From a bacterium (GTDB lineage: Bacteria > Acidobacteriota > Polarisedimenticolia > Polarisedimenticolales > Polarisedimenticolaceae): a stretch of 64,000 nt of DNA. The DNA lies in contig JAAELQ010000116.1 in assembly GCA_024226515.1 (NCBI GenBank), positions 62,001 to 126,000 of the forward strand, read 5' to 3'. Of this stretch, positions 19,401-27,949 are shown piece after piece. Made by a program: the position numbers and the translations under genes. The notes beneath the pieces are model-generated. The model worked only from the letters and a program-made list of their open reading frames with translations, ran no database searches and had not been told where the DNA came from. Positions within the stretch are counted from its first letter, which is position 1, and each line of letters starts with the position of its first letter.

Positions 19401-19774
19401 CTGACGAATGCGATCTTTTCGCCGTCGGGAGAGAAGCGCGGCTGCAGGTTCCACTCGATGCCCTCGGTCAACGCGGTCGCGTCACCGCCGTCGATCGGCA
19501 CCGTGTACAGGTCGCCCAGCATGTCGAAGACGATCGTCGCGCCGTCGGGGCTGACGTCGAGGTTGGTCCACGTGGTCTCCTCGGTGTCGATCTTGATCGT
19601 CTTCCACGACCAGTCGCCCGGAGGGGCAGCCACGTCCCACTTCTCTTCTTCCTTGGCCTCGCCCTTCTCGGCCTTGTCCTTCTTGCCCTTGGCGAGCATC
19701 TCGGACGGTGCGGCCAGCAGCAGCAGCGCGGCCAGAGCGATCCCCACAACCTCGATCCACGTCTTCTGTTTCAT
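16427..19774 (-). CDS. Secreted TolB-like propeller fused to an amidohydrolase
   Basis: 1115 residues from ATG 19774, preceded by GGGGGA; the in-frame extension to 19885 has no signal peptide. After the signal peptide and a Lys/Glu-rich linker come WD40/PD40 TolB-type repeats (LSPDGRWVAF, FSPDGEKIAF, ASPDG-like) over about residues 60-640, then an amidohydrolase barrel with the HxH motif DVHAHG near residue 740 and GHTGIEH. At the place where many amidohydrolases have GTD, the sequence reads VGAHGQREGLAAHWEMW. I recall this variant from the TolB-amidohydrolase group, so it is probably a family trait. The likely location is the periplasm or outside the cell; a role in peptide or cyclic amide hydrolysis is a guess. 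Confidence 0.85.
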   Translation of the reverse strand: MKQKTWIEVVGIALAALLLLAAPSEMLAKGKKDKAEKGEAKEEEKWDVAAPPGDWSWKTIKIDTEETTWTNLDVSPDGATIVFDMLGDLYTVPIDGGDATALTEGIEWNLQPRFSPDGEKIAFVSDRGGADNVWVMNADGSEPRAVTEEKEHLVHNPNWSNDGEYIVAKKGFTSTRSIPAGEIWLFHHGGGGGLQIAERPHKEKDQKTMAEPAFSPDDRYIYYSQDTTAGRVWAYNKDSTGNVFSIKRLDRETGKTDVFVRGAGGAIRPTPSPDGKQLAFVKRTSGMTCALYVKDLETGVERPLYDKMERDFQETNGSQGNTPAFAWTPDSDGLIFWAGGKIRRIGLDGGEASVIPVRVKTERKINQALRFPVEVAPDEFDVKMIRWGQMSPDGSKAVFQALGKLYVLDVASGKRRRLTDQDEHFEFYPSFSRDGRRIVYTTWDDRDLGSIRIVSVDGGSPRTITDNPGHYVEPRFSPEGDLVVYRKVSGGYLLSGAWSVEPGIYVVASDGGEPTRVSNSGNAPQFGADAERVFFSASADETQRVFKSVNLQGHDEQTHLKGKTVTEFRLSPDGRWVAFTERYNAYVAPFVLTGKTVDIGSGAKSVPVKQMSKRSGEFLHWSADSGSLHWAHGATLYSRKLNDAFGFLGGAPEELPEPVTEGLALGFAAAADRPQGTIALTGARIVTMRNADKEQEVIENGTVLVNGNRIEAVGPASKVKLPSGARTIDVSGKTIIPGLVDVHAHGAMARNELTPQQNWMQFSNLAFGVTTIHDPSNDTTSVFAAAELQRAGRIVAPRVYSTGTILYGAHLPGLTAKIDSYEDAEFHVQRLKDVGAISVKSYQQPRRDQRQQVISAGNKLGIMVVPEGGAKLQHNLNEIVDGHTGIEHSISIARGYDDLSQFWSQSETGYTPTFGVAYGGLSGETYWYDRTEVWKNERLMRYSPKFIIEPRSIRRTTAPDLHYNHIEVAKYAKHLLDRGVEVQVGAHGQREGLAAHWEMWMMHQGGFTPWEAIRSATMHGAHYIGLDGDLGSIEAGKLADLVVIDGNPLEDMRRSEYVAYTMINGRLYDVATMNQVAPDGVEREEFFFEREGGDTIHPATLQWIEEFKQLHGWVH
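16429..16434 (-). promoter_or_regulatory. TACACT -10-like hexamer, leaderless start
   Basis: TACACT ends 9 nt before the ATG of the YciI gene and lies inside the coding sequence of the upstream amidohydrolase. Confidence 0.3.
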
Positions 19775-19949
19775 CCGAAATCCCCCGTGCCCTGGAATCG
19801 TGTGCGGGCATCCTACCCTGCGAGTCCCGGGTCGCGCAGCCCGAGCATGCCGCAGCGCGCCATCCGCCCCGAATCCGGGTTCCATCGAAAGCGCCCTTGT
19901 GGTTCAATGGCCGGGATTCCGGACAGGCCCATCGATGGAGGAGGAGAGC

Positions 19950-20309
19950 ATGCGTCGTTCGTTGACCGCTACGGTACTTGTGCTGGTTCTGACGTTACTC
20001 GTCTGTTGTGGGGGCGATAGTGATGGGCGTTGCGAGCAGGTGACCCTCGGCAACAGCGATGCGAAGATCGAGAACAACCTCGATACCGGAGTCGAGGCCG
20101 ACTTCCCCGACATCGCGTTCCAGGCCCTGATCCGACCGGGCAAGTGCGAGATCTTCGGGATGCCGGCGGGCAGCCGGGAGGTCGAGCTGACCCAGTGCAC
20201 CTTCGTGGCCGACGATCAGTGCAACACGTTCGGCCCGACCGTGGAAATCGATCTCCCGCTTTCCGAGGGAGAGACGATCACCATCGACGTGCATTCCGGC
20301 CTGTTCTGA
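19950..20309 (+). CDS. Small lipoprotein of unknown function
   Basis: 119 residues from ATG 19950, with a strong GAGGAGGAGAG ribosome-binding site. The signal peptide ends in LLVCCGGDSDG, a type II signal peptidase site. The mature 95 residues carry four Cys, are acidic and look beta-rich. I recognise no family. It converges with cusA, and a 10-bp hairpin lies between them. The post-lipobox sequence is similar to that of the lipoprotein at 14013. Confidence 0.7.
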   Translation: MRRSLTATVLVLVLTLLVCCGGDSDGRCEQVTLGNSDAKIENNLDTGVEADFPDIAFQALIRPGKCEIFGMPAGSREVELTQCTFVADDQCNTFGPTVEIDLPLSEGETITIDVHSGLF

Positions 20310-20353
20310 TTCGAGAGAGCTCCGATGGAGATCACGAACGGGGACGGAGAAGT

Positions 20354-20377
20354 TGAGCCGGGCCAGTGCCCGGCTCA
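20354..20377. terminator. Perfect 10-bp hairpin between convergent genes
   Basis: TGAGCCGGGC and GCCCGGCTCA (20354-20363 and 20368-20377) flank a CAGT loop. No T-run follows on either side, so it is a bidirectional hairpin without a classical U-tract. The TGA stop of cusA lies in its stem. Confidence 0.6.
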
Positions 20378-23300
20378 GTCTCCGGAAGCCCCGGCGATGT
20401 GCGCGCCGCTCGAACGCGAGTGCCCGATCTCCCGCCGCAGCAACCAGCCCTTCCACACCATGTAGACCGCCGGGATGATCAGCAGCGTCAACACGGTCGC
20501 ACTGGCCAACCCCCCGACCATCGGCGCGGCGATGCGCTGCATCACCTCCGACCCCGGATCGAAAACGTCGCCCGCCATCACCGGCATCAGCCCGATGATC
20601 GTCGTCGCCACGGTCATCAGCTTGGGTCGCACGCGCAGCACGGCTCCCTCGTGGATCGCGTCGTACAAATCGAGCATCGTGTTCATCCGTCCCTCTCGCC
20701 TGCGCCGCGCGTACGCCTCGTCGAGGTAGGCCAGCATGACGATGCCGGTCTCGGCCGCCAGGCCCGCCAGGGCGATGAAGCCGACGGCCGAGGCGACGCT
20801 CATGTTGTAGCCCAGCACGTGCATCAGCCACACGCCGCCGACCAGCGAGAAGGGGATGGTCAGCAGCACGACCAGCACCTCGGTCAGGCTCTTGAAGTGC
20901 AGGTACAGCAGCACGAGGATGATCAGCAGCGTCAGCGGCAGCACGAGCAGCAGGCGAGCCTGCGCGCGCTCCATGTACTCGTAGCGCCCGCTCCAGCGCA
21001 GGCTGTATCCGGACGGTAGCTCGACCTCGCGGTCGACGATCTCTCGCGCACGGGCGACGTAGCTTCCCAGGTCGACCTCGTCCTCGCGGATGCTGATCTG
21101 CACCCAGGCGTTCGGCCGCCCGCTCTCGCTCTTGATCGCCGGCGGGCCCTTGCGCATGCTCAGGCGCGCGAGCTGGCCCAGCGGGATCTGCTCGCCGCGC
21201 GGCGTGGCGACCAGCACGCGCGCCAGCTTGTCGGGGTCGTCGCGCAGCTCGGGCTTGTAGCGCACGTTGACGGGGTAGCGCTCCAGACCCTCGACGGTCT
21301 GGGTGATGTTCATGCCGCCGATGGCGGTGACGATCACGTCTTGCACGTCGCCGACGGTCAGCCCGTAGCGTGCGGTCTCGGCGCGGTCGATCTCGAAGTC
21401 GAGGTAGTTGCCGCCGTACGTCTTGTCGGGATAGGCCGACACGGTGCCCGGCAGGTCCTCGACGACTCGCGCCACCTGCTGCGCCAGCTCCTGCAGCGTC
21501 GCCAGGTCGGGCCCCGCGATCTTCACGCCGACCGGCGCGCGCATGCCGGTCGTCAGCATGTCGAGTCGGATCTTGATCGGCCCCTCCATGCCGGCGTTGG
21601 TCAGCCCCGGAAACTGGATCGCGTCGTTGATCGCGCGGTCGAGCTCCGCGGGCGTCCGCGCGGGTCCGACGTCGGGCCACAGCTCGCGCAGCCAGCCGCG
21701 CAGTGTCTCGGGCAGGGGGACCTTGTTGTAGAACCGCTCGACGGGTTGCAGCGGCCATTGATCGGGCGGCTCGAGCAGGATCGTCGTCTCGATCATCGAC
21801 AGCGGCGCCGGGTCGGTCGACGTCTGCGCGCGGCCGATCTTACCGAACGTGTGTCGGACTTCCGGAAACTGCTTGATGATCTTGTTCGTCTGCTGCAGCA
21901 GCTCGCGCGACTTGGTGATGGAGATGCCGGGGTCGGTCGTCGGCATCCAGAGGAAATCGCCCTCGTACAGCGGCGGGATGAACTCGCGGCCCAGGCGTTG
22001 GTAGGGCACCACGGTCACCGCGGTCAGCAGCAGCGCGACGAGGATGACCGTCTTCGGGAAGCGCAGCACGAACTGGATGAACGGCTCGTAGATCCAGATG
22101 AAGAAGCGGCTCAGCGGGTTCGACTTCTCCGAGCGGATGCCGCCGCGGATGAACAGCGACATCAGCACGGGGACGATCGTGATCGCCAGCACGGCGGCCG
22201 CCGCCATGGCGAACGTCTTGGTGAAGGCCAGCGGCCGGAACAGGCGACCTTCTTGTGCCTGCAGCGTGAAGACCGGCAGGAACGACATGGTGATGATCAG
22301 CAGGCTGAAGAACAGCGCCGGTCCGACCTCCTTCGCCGCGGCCAGCACGGCGGCGTCGCGGTCGACGGGGCCGCCGGAGGCCCGCGCGCGTTCGAGGTGT
22401 TTGTGCGCGTTCTCGACCATGACGACGCTGGCGTCCACCATCACGCCGATGGCGATCGCGATGCCCCCGAGGGACATGATGTTGGCGTTGATCCCGAGCG
22501 GCAGCATGACGAGGAACGCCACGAGGATGCCGACCGGCAGCGAGACGAGCGCCACGAACGCGCTGCGCAGGTGGAGCAGGAACAGCACGCAGACGATCGC
22601 GACGACGATCATCTCCTCGGTCAGCTTGCGTGCCAGCACGCGGATCGCGTTCCAGATCAACGTCGAGCGGTCGTAGACCGAGACGATCTCGACGCCTTCC
22701 GGGAGGCCCGCCTTCAGCTCCGTCAGCTTGGCCTTGACGCGTTCGACGGTGGCCAGCGCGTTCTCGCCCAGGCGCATCACGACGATGCCGCCGACGACCT
22801 CGCCCTCGCCGTCCAGCTCGGCCAGTCCGCGACGCAGCTCGGGACCCAGCGTCACCTCGGCGACGTCGCGCACGAGCACCGGCGTCCCCTCGGGGCTGAC
22901 GCCGACCGCGACGGACTCGACGTCCTCGATCGACGCGAAGTAGCCCAGGCCGCGTACCATGTACTCGGTCTCGGACATCTCGACGAGACGCCCGCCGACG
23001 TCGTTGTTGCTGCGCTGGATCGCCTGCACGACGCGCGAGATGGCCAGGTCGTAGCCCTGGAGCTTGATCGGGTCGACGGTGACCTGGTACTGCTTGACGT
23101 GGCCGCCGACCGCGGCCACCTCGGCCACGCCCTCGACGCTGGCCAGCTCGTAGCGCAGGTACCAGTCCTGGATGCTGCGCAGCTCCTGCAGCGTGTGCTT
23201 GTCGGACTGCAGGACGTACTCGTAGACCCAGCCGACGCCGGTCGCGTCGGGGCCCAGCTCGACCGTCGCGGTCGGCGGCAGGGCGCTCTGGATGTTCGAC

Positions 23301-23641
23301 AGGTACTCCAGCACGCGGCTACGCGCCCAGTACAGGTCGGTGCCGTCCTCGAAGATGATGTAGACGAACGAGAAGCCGAAGAACGAGTATCCGCGCACGA
23401 CCTTCGCGAACGGAACGCCGAGCATCTTCGTCGTCAGCGGATAGGTCACCTGATCCTCGACGACCTCGGGAGCCTGGCCGGGGTACGAGGTGAAGACGAT
23501 GACCTGTACGTCGGACAGATCCGGGATCGCGTCCAGCGGGATGTTCAGCGTGGCCCAGAGGCCGCCGCCGATCGCGGCCAGCGTCAGCAGGATCACCAGC
23601 GCGCGATTGCGGATGCTGGCCTCGATGATGCGTTCGATCAT
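20375..23641 (-). CDS. cusA: Heavy-metal efflux RND pump, CusA/CzcA type
   Basis: 1088 residues, normal for the HME-RND family of proton-driven inner-membrane pumps. The TM4 proton-relay signature is present with Asp403 and Glu410 (VMVDASVVMVEN), plus family segments IPLDAIPDLSDVQV near residue 35 and GREFIPPLYEGDFLWMP near 560. The porter segment RLDMLTTGMRAPVGVKIAG resembles CusA more than CzcA, and the partner has a copper-type HMBD, so monovalent Cu/Ag is the best guess. It is last in the operon, 16 bp after cusB. Confidence 0.92.
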   Translation of the reverse strand: MIERIIEASIRNRALVILLTLAAIGGGLWATLNIPLDAIPDLSDVQVIVFTSYPGQAPEVVEDQVTYPLTTKMLGVPFAKVVRGYSFFGFSFVYIIFEDGTDLYWARSRVLEYLSNIQSALPPTATVELGPDATGVGWVYEYVLQSDKHTLQELRSIQDWYLRYELASVEGVAEVAAVGGHVKQYQVTVDPIKLQGYDLAISRVVQAIQRSNNDVGGRLVEMSETEYMVRGLGYFASIEDVESVAVGVSPEGTPVLVRDVAEVTLGPELRRGLAELDGEGEVVGGIVVMRLGENALATVERVKAKLTELKAGLPEGVEIVSVYDRSTLIWNAIRVLARKLTEEMIVVAIVCVLFLLHLRSAFVALVSLPVGILVAFLVMLPLGINANIMSLGGIAIAIGVMVDASVVMVENAHKHLERARASGGPVDRDAAVLAAAKEVGPALFFSLLIITMSFLPVFTLQAQEGRLFRPLAFTKTFAMAAAAVLAITIVPVLMSLFIRGGIRSEKSNPLSRFFIWIYEPFIQFVLRFPKTVILVALLLTAVTVVPYQRLGREFIPPLYEGDFLWMPTTDPGISITKSRELLQQTNKIIKQFPEVRHTFGKIGRAQTSTDPAPLSMIETTILLEPPDQWPLQPVERFYNKVPLPETLRGWLRELWPDVGPARTPAELDRAINDAIQFPGLTNAGMEGPIKIRLDMLTTGMRAPVGVKIAGPDLATLQELAQQVARVVEDLPGTVSAYPDKTYGGNYLDFEIDRAETARYGLTVGDVQDVIVTAIGGMNITQTVEGLERYPVNVRYKPELRDDPDKLARVLVATPRGEQIPLGQLARLSMRKGPPAIKSESGRPNAWVQISIREDEVDLGSYVARAREIVDREVELPSGYSLRWSGRYEYMERAQARLLLVLPLTLLIILVLLYLHFKSLTEVLVVLLTIPFSLVGGVWLMHVLGYNMSVASAVGFIALAGLAAETGIVMLAYLDEAYARRRREGRMNTMLDLYDAIHEGAVLRVRPKLMTVATTIIGLMPVMAGDVFDPGSEVMQRIAAPMVGGLASATVLTLLIIPAVYMVWKGWLLRREIGHSRSSGAHIAGASGD

Positions 23642-23657
23642 GGCGAGCCCTCCGCGC

Positions 23658-25067
23658 TCAGTGTCGGTGTTCCGTGGCGGGTTGCGAGTCGCGCGCGGTT
23701 CCGCGTTGGCGGAACTTGGCGATCGCCTCCTGCATACGGCTCTCGGAATCCAGCATGAACAGCGCCTGCGTCACGACGGCGTCCCCCGCGGCCAGGCCGT
23801 CCAGCACCTGAACGCGGTTGCCGTCGCCGCGGATGCCGACCGCGACCTCGCGCGGGCGGAAGCGGCCCTCGCCGAGATCGAGGAAGACGATGTCGCGCTC
23901 GCCGGAGCGGATGACGGCCGACTCGGGGATGACGACCGCATCCTCGATCGCGGGCCCGTGAACCTGCACGTCGGCGTACATACCGGGGCGCAACCGACCG
24001 TCGGGGTTGGGCACCTCGACGCAGATCTTCAGCGTGCGTGTCTGCTTGCTGACCTCGGGATACAGGAACAGCACCTTCCCGCGGAACTCGCGTTGCGCCT
24101 CGTTGCGGAACGAGACGACGGCGGGCTGACCCTCGCGGATCCACGGCATGTCGGACTCGTAGACGTCGGCGTGAACCCACACCGTCGACAGGTCGACGAT
24201 CTTGTACAGGTCCATCCCCGGTTTGACGAACATCCCCTCCAGCGCCTCGCTCATCAGCTCCGCGACGACACCGTCGACCGGCGAGCTGACGGTCAGCCGA
24301 CGCTGCACCTCACGCGCCGACTCGAGCCGCTCGATCTGCCCGGCCGCGATGTCCCAGTAACCCAGGCGCTCGCGCGCCGCCCGCACCAGGCTGTCGGCCT
24401 GGCGCAGCGTCTCCGGCCGGCCGGCGTCCGTCAACGAGTCGCGATACTCGAGGGCGCGCAGAAACTCCTCCTGCGTCGTGACCAGCTCGGGGCTGTAGAT
24501 CTCGAACAGCGGTTGCCCGGCACGGACCTCCTGGCCGACGTAGTTGACGTGCACCGTCTCCAGCCAGCCCTCGTACTTGGTGTTGATCCAGGTGACGCTG
24601 TCCGCGTTGAAGTCGAGGATGCCCACGGTGCGACTGAGGCGCGCGATGTCCTCGACGTCGGCCTCGACGCTGACGACGCCGGTGTTCTGGATCTGCACCG
24701 GGTCGATGCGAACGACGTCGGCGTCTTCCTCGGTGACGGCCTCCCCGCCGTTCGGTGTCTCGCGAACCTCCTCGAGAGGCATCCCGCAGATCGGGCAATC
24801 GGACGGCTTCGAATCGATGACCTCCGGGTGCATCGGGCACTGGTAGACCTTCTCCAGCTCGACGGTGTCACTCTCGCGCGGCGCGCTTCTCTCCTCGGTG
24901 CGCGCTCCGGTCAGATTCAGGCCCAGCGGGTCGCCGAACACCAGCCAGGTCAGGCCGACGCCCAGCAGGAAGAACAGCGCCATCGAGAACGCAGCCATGC
25001 GGCGCGACATCGGCGGCAGCGAGAGGGCGTCGTGGTCCTGGCTCGTATCGTTTGCTTGCTTGCTCAT
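23658..25067 (-). CDS. cusB: RND efflux periplasmic adaptor, CusB type
   Basis: 469 residues. It has an N-terminal transmembrane anchor (about 25-45), then a heavy-metal-binding domain with YQCPMHPEVI and CPICGMPL (about 75-105), then the barrel-sandwich hybrid, alpha-hairpin and beta-barrel domains of membrane fusion proteins (EVRAGQPLFEIYSPEL, SPVDGVVAELM, GMYADVQV). It links the CusA pump to the outer-membrane channel and may hand metal to it. The ATG overlaps the stop of the TolC-type gene (ATGA, 25064-25067). Confidence 0.92.
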   Translation of the reverse strand: MSKQANDTSQDHDALSLPPMSRRMAAFSMALFFLLGVGLTWLVFGDPLGLNLTGARTEERSAPRESDTVELEKVYQCPMHPEVIDSKPSDCPICGMPLEEVRETPNGGEAVTEEDADVVRIDPVQIQNTGVVSVEADVEDIARLSRTVGILDFNADSVTWINTKYEGWLETVHVNYVGQEVRAGQPLFEIYSPELVTTQEEFLRALEYRDSLTDAGRPETLRQADSLVRAARERLGYWDIAAGQIERLESAREVQRRLTVSSPVDGVVAELMSEALEGMFVKPGMDLYKIVDLSTVWVHADVYESDMPWIREGQPAVVSFRNEAQREFRGKVLFLYPEVSKQTRTLKICVEVPNPDGRLRPGMYADVQVHGPAIEDAVVIPESAVIRSGERDIVFLDLGEGRFRPREVAVGIRGDGNRVQVLDGLAAGDAVVTQALFMLDSESRMQEAIAKFRQRGTARDSQPATEHRH

Positions 25068-26410
25068 TGCGCACCTCCGGCAGCGCCGTAGATCTCCGGG
25101 TCGGGATACGCCCGGCCCAGCGCCAGCTCGAGATCGGCCAGCGCGATCCAGGCATCGGAAACGAGGCGGTGGTAGGTCAGCCGCGCCTCGAACAGCGTTC
25201 GTTCGGCGTCGACGAGGTCGAGAAAGCCGAGCCTGTTCGTCGAGTACGCGGCCTCGGCGGAGGCCAGCGAACCTTCGGCCTGCGGGACGATCACGTCGCG
25301 GTACAGCCGACCGCGGTCGCCCAGCGAGGCCAGGCGCACGCGGGCGTCACGCGCCTCGAAGCGCAGCTCGTCGCGCACGCGCAACAGCTCCGACTCCGCC
25401 GCGTGCTGGTGTCCGCGCGCCTCCTCGACACCCGCGCGCACGCGCTCGCGGTACAGCGGGATGCCGACGCCCAGCGTGACGGACAGGATGTCCTCGCCGT
25501 TGTCGGGTGGAGGATTCAGCCGGCCCTGCGGATCGTCCCGGTCGCCGACGAACGTGTAGCCCAGACCGACGCGGAAGTCGGGCTTCGAATCGAGTGCTCT
25601 GCGTTCGGCGTGCAGCTTGTTCGCCTCGATGCGTTGCGACGCCACGAGCAGTCGTGGATGTTCGTTCGACTCGCCGGGGTTCGACCCGCTGGTCAGAGCC
25701 GCCGCCGGCAACTCGATCGAGATCGGGTCCAGGCGCAGCAGGGAAGCGTGACCCGTCAGGTAGCCGATCCGGTTCTCGATGCGATCGAGCTGCCGCGACA
25801 GCTCGGTCTCACGGTCGAGCAGGCGGCTCAGCTCGGTCTGTACCTTGATCACGCTCTGCTGGATCCCCTTGCCTGTGGAGTAGCGCTTCAGCGCGATGCT
25901 CTCGATGCGTCGCAGCAGATCTCGCTCTTCGCGATTGGCGATCCGTGCTTCCTGCAGGTAGGCCGCCTCGAAGAAGGCGCGCTTGAGCTCGGCGACCAGG
26001 GTGCGTTCGGTGACCTCGATCTGCAGCGTCTTCCCGCGCGCGAACGTCTCGGCACCGCGCGACTCGAGATCGCGCTTTCCGCCCCACGGCAGTCGTTGGC
26101 TTACCTCGAGCGCGTGCTCCTGCGGTCCGACCCGTGTCTCGGGACTCTTCGCGAACCAGCGGTAGCGCAGCTCGAGATCGGGCAAACCTCCGGCGCGGGC
26201 GGCGCCGGCCACCTCCGACCGAGCGTGCCCGCGCGCGGCGGCGAGCTGCGGATTCAGATCGAGCAGCCGATCGATCAGCTCCTGCAGTTGATCGTCCGCG
26301 ACGTGGAAGCCGGCGACGGACAGGCCACTCTGTTCCTCGGTCGTGCCGTGGGCGACGGGGGCCGTGCACAGCAGGGCAACGGCCAGCAGGCAATTCACGA
26401 AACGCAGCAT
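25064..26410 (-). CDS. TolC-family outer-membrane channel of the Cus operon (CusC/CzcC-like)
   Basis: 448 residues from ATG 26410 (GGGAAGAG upstream); the 23 upstream in-frame codons are Arg-rich and not conserved in style. A signal peptide (cleavage near AHG) is followed by two OEP repeats with long amphipathic helices (for example LVAELKRAFFEAAYLQEARIA and YSTNRLGFLDLVDAERTLFEA). There is no lipobox, unlike E. coli CusC. It forms the outer-membrane exit duct of the RND complex and is coupled to cusB by a 4-bp overlap. Confidence 0.9.
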   Translation of the reverse strand: MLRFVNCLLAVALLCTAPVAHGTTEEQSGLSVAGFHVADDQLQELIDRLLDLNPQLAAARGHARSEVAGAARAGGLPDLELRYRWFAKSPETRVGPQEHALEVSQRLPWGGKRDLESRGAETFARGKTLQIEVTERTLVAELKRAFFEAAYLQEARIANREERDLLRRIESIALKRYSTGKGIQQSVIKVQTELSRLLDRETELSRQLDRIENRIGYLTGHASLLRLDPISIELPAAALTSGSNPGESNEHPRLLVASQRIEANKLHAERRALDSKPDFRVGLGYTFVGDRDDPQGRLNPPPDNGEDILSVTLGVGIPLYRERVRAGVEEARGHQHAAESELLRVRDELRFEARDARVRLASLGDRGRLYRDVIVPQAEGSLASAEAAYSTNRLGFLDLVDAERTLFEARLTYHRLVSDAWIALADLELALGRAYPDPEIYGAAGGAQ

Positions 26411-26543
26411 CGGACTCTTCCCTCTTCGACGGGTGGACGTTCCGCCGTCGCGCCGAGCGCGACGGCCGCATCCGCGCACGGGTGCGCGGAGTCTTACCTC
26501 TGTGGAAGGGATGCGGAGACGTGCCGGTCCCCGCGAGGTCCGA

Positions 26544-26921
26544 TCAAATCAGGAAGGCCGCGTGCAGCGTGAACAACGGAACCGTGCGTGACGACGCGCG
26601 TTCCGCGGGTCCCGACCGGGCGTGCGCCGCGATCGTCGTTTCCGCCGTCGCAGAGCTCTGCGAAGTCTCGTCCGCGACGGGATCGAGCGTGACGGAGTCG
26701 ACGACGGCCGGCGCCACCGGCCGTGCGGGTAGCGACCCGTTGTCGCTGCAGCAGGACTCGCTCGTTCGTGGCGACGACGAATCGGGACACTTCGCGGCGC
26801 GCTTCGAGCAGCAGCAGTCCTCGGCCTGCAGCCCGTCGCCGCACAGCGCCCAGACCGATCCGGGCAGCAGCGCGAGGAGCAGTGCCGCGAGAACCAGCGT
26901 GCTGAATCCGCGTCGTTTCAA
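26544..26921 (-). CDS. Small exported Cys-rich protein at the head of the Cus operon
   Basis: 125 residues with a signal peptide ending near VWA. Its mature N-terminus carries seven Cys in clusters (C, CCC, C, CC) and its C-terminus is LFTLHAAFLI. The short C-terminal L-x-x-F-L-I ending and the position are typical of small periplasmic proteins next to metal RND operons. A role in periplasmic metal binding is inferred. It lies 133 bp before the TolC-type gene on the same strand and is probably cotranscribed with it. No clear ribosome-binding site beyond GAAGAGG some 19 nt upstream. Confidence 0.65.
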   Translation of the reverse strand: MKRRGFSTLVLAALLLALLPGSVWALCGDGLQAEDCCCSKRAAKCPDSSSPRTSESCCSDNGSLPARPVAPAVVDSVTLDPVADETSQSSATAETTIAAHARSGPAERASSRTVPLFTLHAAFLI

Positions 26922-26987
26922 GAGTCAACCTCTTCAGCCAGCATACGTTGGCCCGATACGCGGATCAAGCCCGGCGGCCGAAACGTG

Positions 26988-26993
26988 TAGAAT
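26988..26993 (+). promoter_or_regulatory. TAGAAT -10-like element of the EamA gene
   Basis: TAGAAT is followed by a leader of about 20 nt containing GGAGG (27011-27015) and the TTG start at 27020, so this transcript is predicted to be leadered. Confidence 0.35.
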
Positions 26994-27019
26994 CCCGGCC
27001 ACTTTCTCGCGGAGGCCGC

Positions 27020-27949
27020 TTGCGGAACTGGGTCCTGATCGCCGCAGCGCTCGGGCTGTTCCTGGTGTGGAGCAACAGCTTCATCGCCAACGGGTTCCTG
27101 CTGGGGGTCGACGGCGGCCCCGTGCGGCTCGACTGGATCGGACTGACCGTGGCGCGCTTCCTGCCGGCATCCGCGATCTGCGCCATCTGGTGCTTCGGCT
27201 TTCGACGCGCCGAGTCGATGAAACTGCTGCGCGCTTATCCCGGACGCCTCGCGCTGTGCGCGCTGCTCGCGGTGCCGGGCTACAACTGCGCGCTGGGCTA
27301 CGGCCAGCAGCACGGCGTCCCGGCTCCGGTGGCGTCGTTGATCACCACGCTCGTGCCGCTGCTGGTTATGATCCTGGCCGCGGTCTTCCTCGGCGAGCGT
27401 CCGACCGCGCGGCGCATCGTGGGCTTCGCGATCGCGATGGTCGGCATGGCGGTCATCGCCTCGGCGAAGAAGGGCGGCGGCCAGGCGTATCCACTGGTCG
27501 TCGCCGTAACGGCGCTGGCGCCGCTGTCATGGTCGATCTACTCCGTGATGAGCAAGCCCGTCGCGAACCGTGCCTCGCCGATCATCTGGACGTATCTCGC
27601 CATCGCGCTCGGCGGTGCGTTCGTGTTGCCGATCCTGCCCGGCCCGGTCTGGCGGCAGATCCGCGCGCTCGACGCACCGGGCTGGGCCGCGCTGGCCTAT
27701 CTGGCCGTGCCGTGCACGGTGCTGGGGTTCGCGGTCTGGACCTGGCTACTGCGTCACCTGCCGGCGTCGTCGGTGGGCTTCACCGTATTCCTCAACCCGC
27801 CGCTGACCACCACGTCGAAGTTCCTGCTGTCTGCGTTGTTCCCCGCGACGTTCGTGTTCGCGATCGCGGGACGCGAGTGGGTCGGGGGAGCGATCGTACT
27901 GTGCGGATTGGCGACGGCGGTGTGGCGCCGGGGGCGCAGACTCAGTTGA
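27020..27949 (+). CDS. EamA-family (DMT superfamily) transporter
   Basis: 309 residues with about ten transmembrane helices in two EamA repeats (PVASLITTLVPLLVMILAAVFLGERPT in the first and SSVGFTVFLNPPLTTTSKFLL in the second). I prefer the TTG start at 27020 because GGAGG lies 4 nt upstream and the first helix follows at once; the alternative ATG at 26948 adds a 24-residue Arg-rich stretch. Substrates of the family range from amino acids to nucleotide sugars and are not predictable. The end overlaps the convergent ECF sigma gene by 8 bp. Confidence 0.85.
   Translation: MRNWVLIAAALGLFLVWSNSFIANGFLLGVDGGPVRLDWIGLTVARFLPASAICAIWCFGFRRAESMKLLRAYPGRLALCALLAVPGYNCALGYGQQHGVPAPVASLITTLVPLLVMILAAVFLGERPTARRIVGFAIAMVGMAVIASAKKGGGQAYPLVVAVTALAPLSWSIYSVMSKPVANRASPIIWTYLAIALGGAFVLPILPGPVWRQIRALDAPGWAALAYLAVPCTVLGFAVWTWLLRHLPASSVGFTVFLNPPLTTTSKFLLSALFPATFVFAIAGREWVGGAIVLCGLATAVWRRGRRLS

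Noticed and set aside
20309..20375. Possible small RNA gene around the 10-bp hairpin.
   Set aside because: No promoter-like sequence or second structure; a terminator between convergent genes explains it.
21341..23758. An 805-residue plus-strand frame.
   Set aside because: Antisense to cusA; low-complexity His/Arg/Gln-rich translation.
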